A stretch of 64,000 bases of DNA, from contig NZ_JAQTWL010000008.1 of NCBI RefSeq assembly GCF_028689295.1, forward strand, positions 1 to 64,000, read 5' to 3'. Both the position numbers and the translations under genes were made by a program. The stretch comes from Rhodoferax sp. (lineage in GTDB: Bacteria > Pseudomonadota > Gammaproteobacteria > Burkholderiales > Burkholderiaceae_C). A model generated the notes under the pieces. It was not told where the DNA came from and did no database searches. It worked only from the letters and a program-made list of their open reading frames with translations. The first letter of the stretch is position 1; each line of letters starts with the position of its first letter. Shown piece by piece: positions 19,079-27,346 of the stretch.

Positions 19079-19366
19079 ATGTACATCGTTGCAATAGCCT
19101 GGCTTTATGTGGCCATTCTCATGGCTGTGGCCGAAGTCACCCACAGCACTGGCACGCTGCTGGGCGGCATCATCACTTTTGTCCTGTACGGTCTGCTGCC
19201 GCTGGGGGTGGTGTTGTATGTGATGGGAACATCGGCCCGCAGGCGTGCCATCAAGGCAAAGGAAAGCGCCGAACTACAGTATGCACAGAAGGCCTCAGCC
19301 CTCACGCCAGATGCAGACAGCAATGCGGCCGGTGACGCGGTCACGCCGGTAAGAAAAGAAGCGTGA
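19079..19366 (+). CDS. Small membrane protein, hypothetical
   Basis: A 95-residue protein with two predicted membrane spans (about 2-20 and 28-50) and a polar, alanine-rich C-terminus. It is divergent from phaC. Its last 72 bases overlap the end of pgeF, which is convergent, an unusually long overlap. Family unknown to me. The open frame, hydrophobic pattern and position argue that it is real, but no ribosome site is obvious before ATG 19079. Confidence 0.65.
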   Translation: MYIVAIAWLYVAILMAVAEVTHSTGTLLGGIITFVLYGLLPLGVVLYVMGTSARRRAIKAKESAELQYAQKASALTPDADSNAAGDAVTPVRKEA

Positions 19367-20074
19367 GGCATTGCCCATGGTGCACCAGGCTGGGCTGCTG
19401 TCATTGCCGTAAATCTGGCTGATACCCATGGCGCGCAGCCGCAGACGCGCCAGACCGGCCAGGTCAGCCAGCCATTTCCCCTGGAGCAAGGGTTTGAAAA
19501 AATCACCCGCTCGTGGATCGCTTGCGGTGAAAGCCGCGCGCACCTCATCACCCACCTCAAATGCCTGCGGGCCAATGCACGGCCCTAGCCAAACCATGGT
19601 TTCAGCAGCTTGCCGGGCTTGATCGCCCTGCGCCAAGTCAAAAAAGCGCTGATGGGTGGCTTCGAGAATCCCCACGCCGCCCTGCCCCGCCAGGCCACGC
19701 CAGCCGGCATGAGCGGCGGCCACAGCCTGGCCTCGCGTGTTGGTGAACAGCACCGGCAGGCAGTCGGCCACCATCACCGTGCAGGCCAGGCCCGGCTGGT
19801 CGGTCAGGCAGGCGTCAGCCATGGTACGGTCCGGGGTAGAGGCATCCAGTGTCACGACCTGGGTGCCGTGAACCTGGTTCAAAAAAACCGGGTGCGCGCC
19901 GATGGCATGCTCAAAAATTGCCCGGTTGGCGGCCACGTGGGCAGGGTCATCGCCCACATGGTCACCCAGATTCAGGCTGTCATAGGGGGCAAGGGACACC
20001 CCGCCCATGCGAGTGGTACAAATAGCGTGGACGCCAGCTGGCGCCGGCCAGTCAGGTGTGAGCCAGGTGCTCAT
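19295..20074 (-). CDS. pgeF: Peptidoglycan editing factor PgeF / YfiH family multicopper-type enzyme
   Basis: A 259-residue YfiH/DUF152 protein. Members were called polyphenol oxidases; purine nucleoside phosphorylase activity and a role in removing wrong amino acids from peptidoglycan precursors have also been assigned. Metal-site motifs are AAHAGWRGL and LGPCIGPQAFEVG, and the end FFSYRRDRVTGR is typical. The start at 20074 (MSTWLTPDWPAPAG) is preferred; an open frame upstream runs through REP-like DNA. It is convergent with the small membrane protein gene. Confidence 0.9.
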   Translation of the reverse strand: MSTWLTPDWPAPAGVHAICTTRMGGVSLAPYDSLNLGDHVGDDPAHVAANRAIFEHAIGAHPVFLNQVHGTQVVTLDASTPDRTMADACLTDQPGLACTVMVADCLPVLFTNTRGQAVAAAHAGWRGLAGQGGVGILEATHQRFFDLAQGDQARQAAETMVWLGPCIGPQAFEVGDEVRAAFTASDPRAGDFFKPLLQGKWLADLAGLARLRLRAMGISQIYGNDSSPAWCTMGNASRFFSYRRDRVTGRIAVCIWREG

Positions 20075-20077
20075 CTG

Positions 20078-20158
20078 TAGGAGGCCCGCCCTCAGGCCGA
20101 AGGTTGTTGGGGGCAATCGCGGCGCGGGCGCCGCTCCCACAGGGCGCCGCTCCCACTG
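20078..20158. repeat. REP/BIME cluster between ycaO and pgeF
   Basis: An inverted unit TAGGAGGCCCGCCCTCAGGC (20078-20097) is followed by GGGGGCAATCGC (20109-20120) leading into a forward unit GGCGCGGGCGCCGCTCCCACA (20121-20141) and a partial second copy of the tail, GGGCGCCGCTCCCAC (20142-20156). GGAG/CTCC and the G/C-rich arms allow pairing. Confidence 0.85.
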
Positions 20159-20182
20159 AGCGCAGTTCCGACAACGACATCA

Positions 20183-21910
20183 TCAAACCGCTGCGTGGAT
20201 CTTGTCGTAGGCGGCCAGCAGCTTGTGGTGCATCTCGCAGCCATCCAGGGCCAAGCCGGGGGCGCCCAGGCCCATGAAACGGTCTTCCTGCATGATGAGC
20301 GCGTGGGCTTGCGCCAGCGGCCCGGCGCCATAGAGCAGCGCCAGGGTGTCCAGGTAAGGGCCACTGTCCCCGATGTCGGCCAGGTTGATCAGGTTCTGGA
20401 TGCAGGCGTACACCCGTTTGCGCTGCGGGTTGACCTGGTCGAAGTTCAAAATCCATTCGCAGCCTTCCAGCGTGGCGGCCTCGTCGCCCACGGCCAGCGC
20501 CAGCAGGGTTTTGAGTTCGCCCAGGCGCAGGTCGCTCCAAAACGAGCCGGCATCGGCGGCCAGGCCAATCAGGCCCGCCACCGGGCGGTGGTCGGCCAGG
20601 TTGGATTCGTTCAATGTTTCCAGCAGGTCGGCGCATTCCTCGTCGTCAAGGTCGGGCAGGTTCAGCACAGCTTCGCGGAACTGGTTGGCGATGCTGTTGT
20701 TCTCGAATTCCAGGTCGTCGATGGGATAGATCTCGGACAGGCCCGGCACCATAATGCGGCAGGCGTAAACGCCGAGTTGCTCGAAGTCGGCCAGGTAAAC
20801 CTCGTGGCCGTCGTGGTGCAGGCGCGCCAGGCTCCAGGCGTAGTCCTCGGCCGTGGTGCTGCTGAAATTCCAGTCGACAAATTCATAGTCAGGCACATCG
20901 CCCAGAAATTTCCAGTGGATAACGCCGCTGGAATCGACAAAATGGATCTCGATGTTGGTGGAACTGGCGGCTTCTTCCAGGTCAAAGCCGGGGGCCGGAA
21001 AGTTTGAGAGCGCATCGAGCGCCCGGCCCTGCAGCAGCTCGGTGAGCGCGCGCTCCAGCGCCACTTCAAAACGCGGGTGCGCGCCAAAACTGGCAAAGCA
21101 GCCCTGGTCGAGCGGGTTCAGCAGCGTGACGTTCATTACCGGGTACTGGCCGCCCAGCGAAGCGTCCTTGACCAAAATACCAAAACCGGCTTCGCGCATC
21201 GCATCAATGCCACGCGCAATGCGCGGGTAGCGGGCAATCACGGCCTCGGGCACGTCGGGCAGGCACAGGCCCTGGCTGATGATGCGGGCCTTGATGGCGC
21301 GCTCAAAAATCTCGGACAGCGCCTGGGTGCGCGCTTCCATCTGGGTGTTGCCGGCCGACATGCCGTTGCTGACGTACAGGTTGCCGATCAGGTTGACCGG
21401 GAAATAAACGGTTTTGCCGTCGCTCTGGCGCACGTAAGGCAGGGCGCAGACGCCGCGCTCGGATGCGCCCGAGTTGAAATCGACCAGGCTGCTGGCGTCG
21501 ATGTTGCTTTGCGGGTTGTACAGCGCGTGTAATTCGGGCGTGAGCAATTCGGCAGGCCAGGACTCATCTTCAGGCACATCAAACCAGCGCTCCTGCGGGA
21601 AATGCACATGGTCACGCCCGGTGACATCGGGGCCGAGGTAAAAATGGGTCCAGAAATAATGGGTTGACAGGCGCTCAACAAACTCGCCCAGGGCGCTGGC
21701 CAGGCAGGCCAGGCGGCTGGCGCCCTTGCCGTTGGCGAACAGCAGCGTGCAGTCGCGGTCGCGGATGTGGACCGACCAGATGCCGTCAACCGGGTTGAGC
21801 CAGCTGCGTTCTTCAATGTGAAAACCCAGGGCTTGCAGCTTGCCTTGCAGGGTGCTGATGGTGGATTCAAGGGCAGCATCTTTGCCAGGAATAAAAGTAG
21901 TGTGGTTCAT
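20183..21910 (-). CDS. ycaO: YcaO-domain protein, E. coli YcaO type
   Basis: A 575-residue protein that matches E. coli YcaO along its length, from TFIPGKDAALES at the start to a TPR-like C-terminal part. YcaO enzymes use ATP to activate backbone amides; the E. coli protein is linked to beta-methylthiolation of ribosomal protein S12. ATP-site segments are ASALGEFVERLS, LSEIFERAIKAR and ERALTELLQGR. No precursor peptide, dehydrogenase or exporter is nearby, so a RiPP cluster is unlikely. The start at 21910 (MNHTTFIPGKD) is chosen because it aligns with the E. coli N-terminus. Confidence 0.93.
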   Translation of the reverse strand: MNHTTFIPGKDAALESTISTLQGKLQALGFHIEERSWLNPVDGIWSVHIRDRDCTLLFANGKGASRLACLASALGEFVERLSTHYFWTHFYLGPDVTGRDHVHFPQERWFDVPEDESWPAELLTPELHALYNPQSNIDASSLVDFNSGASERGVCALPYVRQSDGKTVYFPVNLIGNLYVSNGMSAGNTQMEARTQALSEIFERAIKARIISQGLCLPDVPEAVIARYPRIARGIDAMREAGFGILVKDASLGGQYPVMNVTLLNPLDQGCFASFGAHPRFEVALERALTELLQGRALDALSNFPAPGFDLEEAASSTNIEIHFVDSSGVIHWKFLGDVPDYEFVDWNFSSTTAEDYAWSLARLHHDGHEVYLADFEQLGVYACRIMVPGLSEIYPIDDLEFENNSIANQFREAVLNLPDLDDEECADLLETLNESNLADHRPVAGLIGLAADAGSFWSDLRLGELKTLLALAVGDEAATLEGCEWILNFDQVNPQRKRVYACIQNLINLADIGDSGPYLDTLALLYGAGPLAQAHALIMQEDRFMGLGAPGLALDGCEMHHKLLAAYDKIHAAV

Positions 21911-22013
21911 ATCCCCAGCATACCTCATGCTTCATTGGGTCCGGCCTGGCGGCGGGATTGAAAACGCTAGACTCGCAAGTTACTGAATTAACCGACCCCC
22001 ACCGGAGATTTTT

Positions 22014-22316
22014 ATGATTCTTGAGCTCGCCGACTTTTCGATCCAGCCCGGCCAGAACGCCGCCTTTGAAGAGGCCGTGCAACGCGGCCTGAAAACCGTC
22101 ATTGCCCATGCACAAGGATTCGAGGGTTTCAAGGTGAACCGCGGCATTGAAAACCCGCAGCGCTACGTTCTGCAAATTTTCTGGACCACGCTGGAAGACC
22201 ACACGGTGGGTTTCAGGGGCTCCCCGGCGTTTGCCGAGTGGCGCGCCATTGTGGGGCCATTTTTTGCCAGCCCACCGGTGGTGGAACACTTCGAATTGGT
22301 CGCCAAGTCGGCTTGA
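22014..22316 (+). CDS. Antibiotic biosynthesis monooxygenase-domain protein
   Basis: A 100-residue protein of the ABM dimeric alpha-beta barrel superfamily (FSIQPGQNAAFEEAV, GFEGFKVNRGIENPQRY, then a region ending PPVVEHFELV). Such proteins may act as small oxygenases or stress proteins, and the name does not imply antibiotic synthesis. GGAG precedes the ATG. A fumarylacetoacetase-type gene follows 19 nt later, suggesting a small catabolic operon with the NUDIX gene behind it. Confidence 0.8.
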   Translation: MILELADFSIQPGQNAAFEEAVQRGLKTVIAHAQGFEGFKVNRGIENPQRYVLQIFWTTLEDHTVGFRGSPAFAEWRAIVGPFFASPPVVEHFELVAKSA

Positions 22317-22335
22317 TGCATCTTTAAGGGCCGCC

Positions 22336-23031
22336 ATGAACACTGTCTTTTCCCCCGCACCCAGCGTGACCGTGCCCGTGGTCGGCACCAGCGCGCAGTT
22401 TCCGGTGCACCGCATCTACTGCGTTGGCCGCAATTACATTGAACACGCCCAGGAAATGGGCCACAGCGGGCGTGAGCCGCCATTTTTCTTCATGAAGCCG
22501 GCCGACGCTGTGCTGGTGGCGGCGCCTGGCAGCGTCACCCCGCTGCCCTACCCCGGCTTGACCAAAAACCTGCACTACGAAATTGAACTGGTGGTGGCGA
22601 TTGGCACCGGCGGCAAAAACATAGCGTTGGAACAGGCTGAGAGCCATATTTTTGGTTACGCCGTGGGCCTGGACATGACCCGGCGCGACCTGCAAAACGA
22701 GATGAAGGCTCTGGGCCGCCCGTGGTGCATCGGCAAGGGCTTTGACCACTCGGCCCCGATTGGCCCCATCACCACCAAAAGTGCGGCGGGCGACATCACG
22801 CACGCCGCCATCAGCCTGCAGGTGAACGACGCGCAGCGCCAAAGCAGCACGCTGAGGCACCTGATCTGGAACATTGCAGAGACCATCGCCCAGCTCTCCA
22901 CCGCCTGGGAGTTGCAGCCCGGTGACCTGATTTACACCGGCACTCCCGCGGGCGTGGGCGCTGTGCTGCCGGGCGATACGCTCAAGGGCAGCATCAGCGG
23001 TCTCACAAGCATTGAATTGAAGGTGATTTAA
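22336..23031 (+). CDS. Fumarylacetoacetate hydrolase family protein
   Basis: A 231-residue FAH-fold enzyme (C-C hydrolase, decarboxylase or isomerase type). The N-terminus has IYCVGRNYIEHAQEMG, then PFFFMKPADAV, the metal ligands around HYEIELVVAIG, GLDMTRRDLQ and GDLIYTGTPAGVG near the end. This layout resembles bacterial fumarylpyruvate hydrolases/acylpyruvases, but the substrate cannot be set from sequence. The start at ATG 22336 gives the expected short N-terminus. Confidence 0.88.
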   Translation: MNTVFSPAPSVTVPVVGTSAQFPVHRIYCVGRNYIEHAQEMGHSGREPPFFFMKPADAVLVAAPGSVTPLPYPGLTKNLHYEIELVVAIGTGGKNIALEQAESHIFGYAVGLDMTRRDLQNEMKALGRPWCIGKGFDHSAPIGPITTKSAAGDITHAAISLQVNDAQRQSSTLRHLIWNIAETIAQLSTAWELQPGDLIYTGTPAGVGAVLPGDTLKGSISGLTSIELKVI

Positions 23032-23035
23032 GTTC

Positions 23036-23581
23036 ATGCACCGCCCCCCGATCAAGCATTGCAAAAGCTGCGGCACGGCCGTGGTGTATCGGCTGCCGGA
23101 CGATGGCGACACCAAACAGCGCGCGGTGTGCCCGACCTGCCAGACCGTCCACTACGAAAATCCGCTTAACGTGGTCGGCACCATTCCGATCCTGGGCGAC
23201 AAGGTGCTGCTGTGCAAGCGCAACATCGAGCCGCGCTGGGGCAAGTGGACGCTGCCGGCGGGCTTCATGGAGCTCAATGAGACCGTAAGCGAAGGTGCGG
23301 CACGCGAGACCCTGGAAGAGTCTGGCGCGCGGTTTGAGATGGGCGAGTTTTTCTCGATGGTGAACATCCCGCGGGTTGGCCAGGTGCACCTGTTTTACCG
23401 CGCCCAGCTGCTCAGCGACCAGTTCGATCCGGGTTTTGAAACCCTTGAGGCACGTCTGTTTGCCGAGCATGAAATCCCCTGGGACGAGATCGCCTTCAGG
23501 ACGGTGGGTGAAACCCTGAAGCGTTTTTTTGCCGACCGCCGCCAGGGCCGCTATTCCATTCATGTGTTTGACATTATTTAA
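23036..23581 (+). CDS. NUDIX hydrolase with N-terminal zinc ribbon
   Basis: A 181-residue hydrolase of nucleoside diphosphate-linked compounds. Two CxxC pairs (CKSCG near residue 9 and CPTCQ near 39) form a zinc ribbon. The Nudix box is GFMELNETVSEGAARETLEE, in full GX5EX7REUXEEXG form. Such ribbon-bearing proteins resemble NudC-like or ADP-ribose type enzymes. It begins 4 nt after the FAH-family stop, so they are co-translated or at least co-transcribed. Confidence 0.9.
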   Translation: MHRPPIKHCKSCGTAVVYRLPDDGDTKQRAVCPTCQTVHYENPLNVVGTIPILGDKVLLCKRNIEPRWGKWTLPAGFMELNETVSEGAARETLEESGARFEMGEFFSMVNIPRVGQVHLFYRAQLLSDQFDPGFETLEARLFAEHEIPWDEIAFRTVGETLKRFFADRRQGRYSIHVFDII

Positions 23582-23602
23582 GCGCCGCTGAGGCCTCGCG
23601 CG

Positions 23603-25024
23603 ATGCTGCCCTGCTACGTGCTGCTTGACCTGGAAACCACCGGTGGCAACCCGGTGCATGACCGCATCACTGAAATTGCCGCCGTGCGGGTGGAGCACGG
23701 GGTGGAGGTGGCGCGCTGGAGCAGCCTGGTGAATCCGGGCGTGTTTGTGTCGGGCTTCATTGAGCGACTCACCGGCATCAGCAACACCATGGTAGCCAAT
23801 GCCCCGCGTTTTTCCGAGGTCGCCCCTGAATTGCTGGCCATGTTGGACGGTGCCGTGCTGGTGGCCCACAACGTGCGGTTCGATCACGGCTTTTTGCTCA
23901 ACGAATTGAGTCGTTTGGACGTGGCGCTGCGCGTCAAAACCCTGTGCACGGTGCGCCTGTCACGCCTGTTGTACCCGCAGTTCAAGGGCCACGGCCTGGA
24001 TGCCATCATGCAGCGCCACGGCCTGACCAGCAGCGCACGGCACCGCGCCATGGGTGATGTCGAGGTGATGCAAAGCTGGCTTGGCCTGGCGCAGGCCGAG
24101 TTGGGTGTCGAGCATGTGGCAGGCCAGGCGCAAAGTTTGTTGCAGGGCAGCGCGGCGCTGCCACCGCAGCTCGATACCAAGGTCGCGGACATTCCCGACA
24201 CGCCCGGGGTTTACCTTTTTTTTGGCGACAGCGCGCTGCCGCTGTACATCGGCAAAAGCGTCAAGCTGCGCAGCCGGGTGATGTCGCACTTTCAGGCGGC
24301 CAGCCGCAACGCACGCGAGATGCGCATGGCGCAGGAAATCAGGCGCATTGAATGGGTCGAGACCGCGGGCGAACTCGGCGCCCTGCTGCTCGAAGCACGG
24401 CTGGTCAAGGCACGCCAGCCCGTGCACAACCGCCAGTTGCGCCGAGAAGGCGACCTGTGCGCCTGGCGGCTTGATCCCAACCCCAACAGCCGGCCGCTGC
24501 TGACGCTGGTGCGAGGCAGTGAACTGGCGCCAGAACAATTTGGCGCGCTGTACGGCCCCTACCGATCCAAAAGCCAGGCCCAAAGCCAGCTGCGCGAACT
24601 CGCCCAAGCGCAGGGGCTGTGCCTGCAGGCGCTTGGGCTGGAGTCGGGCAAGGGCCGCTGTTTTGCCCATCAGATCGGTCAGTGCAAGGGTGTGTGTTGC
24701 GGCGAGGAAGCGCCCGAGCGCCACCACCTTCGCCTGCAAATGGCGCTGGCTGGCAACAAGCTGCAGGTCTGGCCTTTTGCCGGCAAAGTGGGCTTGCGTG
24801 AACATAATGCGTACACCGGGCGCACCGACATCCACCTGTTTGACCAATGGTGTCATCTGGCCACGGTGCACTCGGATGCGGACCTGCACGAGGCATTGCA
24901 CAGCCGCACCGAGCCGCTGGCCTTCAACCTGGACACCTACCGTCTGGCCCTCAAGCACCTGCTGGTGCGGGGCAAAGGTCATCTCAAGCTGCTGGAGTTT
25001 CCCGCAGCGCCAGCCACCGAGTAG
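23603..25024 (+). CDS. DEDDh 3'-5' exonuclease fused to a GIY-YIG (UvrC/Cho-type) nuclease domain
   Basis: A 473-residue fusion. Residues 1-180 are a DnaQ-like exonuclease: Exo I DLETTGG with Asp9 and Glu11, Exo II AHNVRFDHGFL, and Exo III HRAMGDVEVM. From about residue 195 comes a GIY-YIG domain (PGVYLFFGDS, LYIGKSVKLRSRV) and a Cho/UvrC-like tail with a cluster of cysteines (CVGxxC-like CFAHQIGQCKGVCCGEE). Such fusions are known and are thought to act in DNA repair, but the incision target is not established here. A REP unit and the SOS box of imuA lie just downstream, so it may not share that promoter. Confidence 0.88.
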   Translation: MLPCYVLLDLETTGGNPVHDRITEIAAVRVEHGVEVARWSSLVNPGVFVSGFIERLTGISNTMVANAPRFSEVAPELLAMLDGAVLVAHNVRFDHGFLLNELSRLDVALRVKTLCTVRLSRLLYPQFKGHGLDAIMQRHGLTSSARHRAMGDVEVMQSWLGLAQAELGVEHVAGQAQSLLQGSAALPPQLDTKVADIPDTPGVYLFFGDSALPLYIGKSVKLRSRVMSHFQAASRNAREMRMAQEIRRIEWVETAGELGALLLEARLVKARQPVHNRQLRREGDLCAWRLDPNPNSRPLLTLVRGSELAPEQFGALYGPYRSKSQAQSQLRELAQAQGLCLQALGLESGKGRCFAHQIGQCKGVCCGEEAPERHHLRLQMALAGNKLQVWPFAGKVGLREHNAYTGRTDIHLFDQWCHLATVHSDADLHEALHSRTEPLAFNLDTYRLALKHLLVRGKGHLKLLEFPAAPATE

Positions 25025-25152
25025 AAACCCCGCTGCACCTGCAATGGCTGGACATTGCCGCTGAGGCAGGCTTAATGCGCGGTCATTTGGCCCTGTGGGA
25101 ACTGTGCCCCGTCGCGATGGCATTTGGTTGCCGGGTGCGTTATTGAACTCCG

Positions 25153-25188
25153 GGGGCAATCGCGGCGAGGGCGCAGTTCCTACAAATC
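25153..25188 (+). repeat. REP-like unit upstream of imuA
   Basis: A single forward unit GCGAGGGCG-CAG-TTCCTACA, preceded by GGGGGCAATCGC exactly as at 20109. It ends 15 nt before the SOS box. Confidence 0.75.
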
Positions 25189-25203
25189 GGTGATTTGGCT
25201 ATA

Positions 25204-25219
25204 CTGTGTTTTTGCACAG
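25204..25219. promoter_or_regulatory. SOS box of the imuA-imuB-dnaE2 operon
   Basis: CTGT-GTTTTTGC-ACAG, a perfect CTGT-N8-ACAG LexA operator, extended to TACTGT-N8-ACAGTA (25202-25221). It sits 23 nt upstream of the imuA start. This is the best SOS box in the window. Confidence 0.92.
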
Positions 25220-25242
25220 TATTCAAACACAGCCCAAACGCC

Positions 25243-26079
25243 ATGTCCGCCGCCCTGCAATGGATCGTCAACGCCACACCCGCGCCGGGAGATGCGCTGC
25301 CACGCCCGTTTGGGCATCCGTTTAACATCGGGCAACTCCCGGTCAGCCTCGCCCAAGCCGTCTGGCGTGGTTCTGAGGCGGTGCAGGCCGGCCAGTCTGT
25401 GGTGTCAAGCGGCTTCGCGGCACTGGATGCCCAGTTGCCCTGCGGAGGCTGGCCCTGCAATGCCCTGACCGAGCTCCTGCAGCCCCAGCCCTCGCTGTGT
25501 GAATGGCGCTTGCTGGCTCCTGCACTGGCGGGACTGGCCGCAGGCGGTGGCCACATTTTGCTGGTGGGGCCGCCCAAACGCCCGCATATGCCGGGTCTGG
25601 TCAAACTCGGCATCACCGAGAAAAGCATTGTCTGGATTGCTGCCGACACGTCAGCCGAGCGGCTCTGGTGCACCGAACAACTGGTCAAGGCCAATCCACG
25701 GGGTGGTGCCATCCTGGCCTGGCTGCCCCGGGCCCGTGCCGAGCAATTGCGCCGCTTGCAGGTGCACGCCCAAGCCTGTGACTGTCCGGTTTTTCTGTTC
25801 CGGCCAGAAGCGGCCCAGCTAGACGCGTCACCCGCCCCGCTGCGGGTTTTGACCACCCTCTGGCCCGACTGGACGCTGCACGTTCACATTCTGAAGCGCA
25901 AGGGTGCCTTGCTGGACGGCCCCATCGTGCTGCCCGCTGTGCTTGGTACGCTGGCCAGCATGTTGACACCCCGCCTGATGCGCCCCAGCCAGTTGCTTGC
26001 CAAAACGGAGGCCTCCAATGTCCATGCACTGGGCTGCGCTGTTGACCGACGCCGCCTGCGACAGCTCGCCGCGCATTGA
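25243..26079 (+). CDS. imuA: Translesion synthesis-associated protein ImuA
   Basis: The first gene of the mutagenic ImuA-ImuB-DnaE2 cassette that copies damaged DNA. The 278-residue protein is a RecA/SulA-like factor (FAALDAQLPCGGWPCNALTE, GGGHILLVGPPKRP). ATG 25243 (MSAALQWIV) is chosen over an upstream ATG at 25195 because the latter would put the SOS box inside the coding region. The 3' end overlaps imuB by 62 nt. Confidence 0.93.
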   Translation: MSAALQWIVNATPAPGDALPRPFGHPFNIGQLPVSLAQAVWRGSEAVQAGQSVVSSGFAALDAQLPCGGWPCNALTELLQPQPSLCEWRLLAPALAGLAAGGGHILLVGPPKRPHMPGLVKLGITEKSIVWIAADTSAERLWCTEQLVKANPRGGAILAWLPRARAEQLRRLQVHAQACDCPVFLFRPEAAQLDASPAPLRVLTTLWPDWTLHVHILKRKGALLDGPIVLPAVLGTLASMLTPRLMRPSQLLAKTEASNVHALGCAVDRRRLRQLAAH

Positions 26080-27337
26080 CCCCCAAGGCGTGGCCGTTTG
26101 GGCGCTTCAGTTCACCCCGCGGGTGGCACAGAAAGAGCATACGGTCTGGCTGGAGGTGGGGCAGAGCATGCGCTTGTTTGGTGGCGAAAACCCGCTGCAC
26201 CAGCTGGTGGAAGCCGGTGCCGCCGAGCTGGGTGTCAGGGCACTGGCCTGGGCACCGACCAGCCTGGCGGCCCTGGCTTGCGCGCGAATGGGTATCCGTG
26301 ACGGTTTTGCAGCGCCGTTAAGCCAGGTGCTCAACCCCTTGCCCATTGAATCCATGGATGCAGTCAACGCCCATCAAGCAACCCTGGCGCGCCTGGGCTG
26401 CCAAACGCTGGCCGATGTGCGCCAACTGCCCCGCGGCGGCATCAGCCGACGTTTTGACAGCCAGTTGCTGCTGGCGCTTGACCAGGCCTATGGACTGCGC
26501 CCCGAGGGTTACCCCTGGGTGAAGCTGCCAGAGACTTTTGCGGCCAAACTGGAATTCCCTGGACGCGTGGACACGGCCCCAGCCCTGATGTTCGGCGCGC
26601 GGCGTTTGCTGCTGCAAATGGGCGGCTGGTTGTCGGCCCGTCAGTGCGGCGTGACCGCTTTCACGCTGCACTGGCGTCACGACGCCATGCGCGCCCGGGA
26701 CTCTGATGAAGGTGGCAGCATCACGGTGCGCACGGCGCAGCCGACCCAAAACGTCGACCATCTGTGCCGGCTGCTGAGTGAGAACCTGGCCAAGGTGCAA
26801 CTGTTGGCTCCGGCAGGTGACTTGATCCTGAGTGCCACCGAGGTCAGCCCTTTCATTGAAACCAGCCGTTCCCTGTTGCCTGATAACCACGCCAGCGGCG
26901 AAGCGCTGGGTCTGGTACTGGAGCGCATCGAAGCCCGGCTGGGGAAAAAACGTGTGCTGCAGCCCGTGCTGGTCGAGGACACCCGCATGGCCTGGATGGC
27001 CCAGTGGCAGCCGCTGAACGCCAACAAACCCACCACCCAAGTGCGCCAGCTGCCGGGGCCACAACCGACCTGGATTCTCAAAGACCCGCTCAAGCTCGAT
27101 GTGCGGGACGATTGCCCGCTGTACCAGGGGCCGTTGCAACTGCTGCTGGGACCGGAGCGGATTGAGGGCGGCTGGTGGCACCGCGTCATGGATGCCGACG
27201 GCGGCCAGTTGAGCCTCCAGGTGGCGCGTGACTACTGGGTGGCCCTGAGCCAGCATGCAGGCGCGCTGTGGATTTTTCAGCAACGCCTGCCCCGCAACGA
27301 AGCGGCGTCCTGGTATCTGCATGGCATCTTTGCCTGA
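26018..27337 (+). CDS. imuB: ImuB, inactive Y-family polymerase-like protein
   Basis: A 439-residue Y-family DNA polymerase homologue that serves as the hub of the mutasome, binding DnaE2, ImuA and the beta clamp. Where active polymerases have DMDAFF the sequence reads HWAALLTDAA, and the palm motif is LEVGQSMRLFGG rather than SIDEAY, so catalytic acids are missing as in other ImuB proteins. ATG 26018 follows GGAGG at 26007-26011 (six bases). An ATG in frame at 25997 is less likely. No clamp-binding motif was identified with certainty. Confidence 0.92.
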   Translation: MSMHWAALLTDAACDSSPRIDPQGVAVWALQFTPRVAQKEHTVWLEVGQSMRLFGGENPLHQLVEAGAAELGVRALAWAPTSLAALACARMGIRDGFAAPLSQVLNPLPIESMDAVNAHQATLARLGCQTLADVRQLPRGGISRRFDSQLLLALDQAYGLRPEGYPWVKLPETFAAKLEFPGRVDTAPALMFGARRLLLQMGGWLSARQCGVTAFTLHWRHDAMRARDSDEGGSITVRTAQPTQNVDHLCRLLSENLAKVQLLAPAGDLILSATEVSPFIETSRSLLPDNHASGEALGLVLERIEARLGKKRVLQPVLVEDTRMAWMAQWQPLNANKPTTQVRQLPGPQPTWILKDPLKLDVRDDCPLYQGPLQLLLGPERIEGGWWHRVMDADGGQLSLQVARDYWVALSQHAGALWIFQQRLPRNEAASWYLHGIFA

Positions 27338-27346
27338 AACCGCGCC

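Larger units (their letters stand above)
25025..25242. other. Intergenic region between the Exo/GIY-YIG gene and imuA
   Basis: No gene is supported here. It holds one REP-like unit (25153-25188: GGGGGCAATCGCGGCGAGGG, then GCGCAGTTCC) and the imuA SOS box at 25204-25219. Confidence 0.7.

Noticed and set aside
20075..20140. An N-terminal extension of pgeF (from 20140)
   Set aside because: It is read from REP DNA; ATG 20074 matches the family start.
20183..21910. RiPP (thiazole/oxazole) biosynthesis cluster because of the YcaO domain
   Set aside because: The protein matches E. coli YcaO over its full length, and no precursor peptide, dehydrogenase, protease or exporter is nearby.
25195..25242. 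Upstream ATG extending imuA by 16 residues
   Set aside because: It would put the LexA operator inside the coding sequence; ATG 25243 gives the normal ImuA start.
26018..27337. Active Y-family polymerase (DinB or UmuC)
   Set aside because: The catalytic acidic motifs are missing, and its position between imuA and dnaE2 identifies ImuB.
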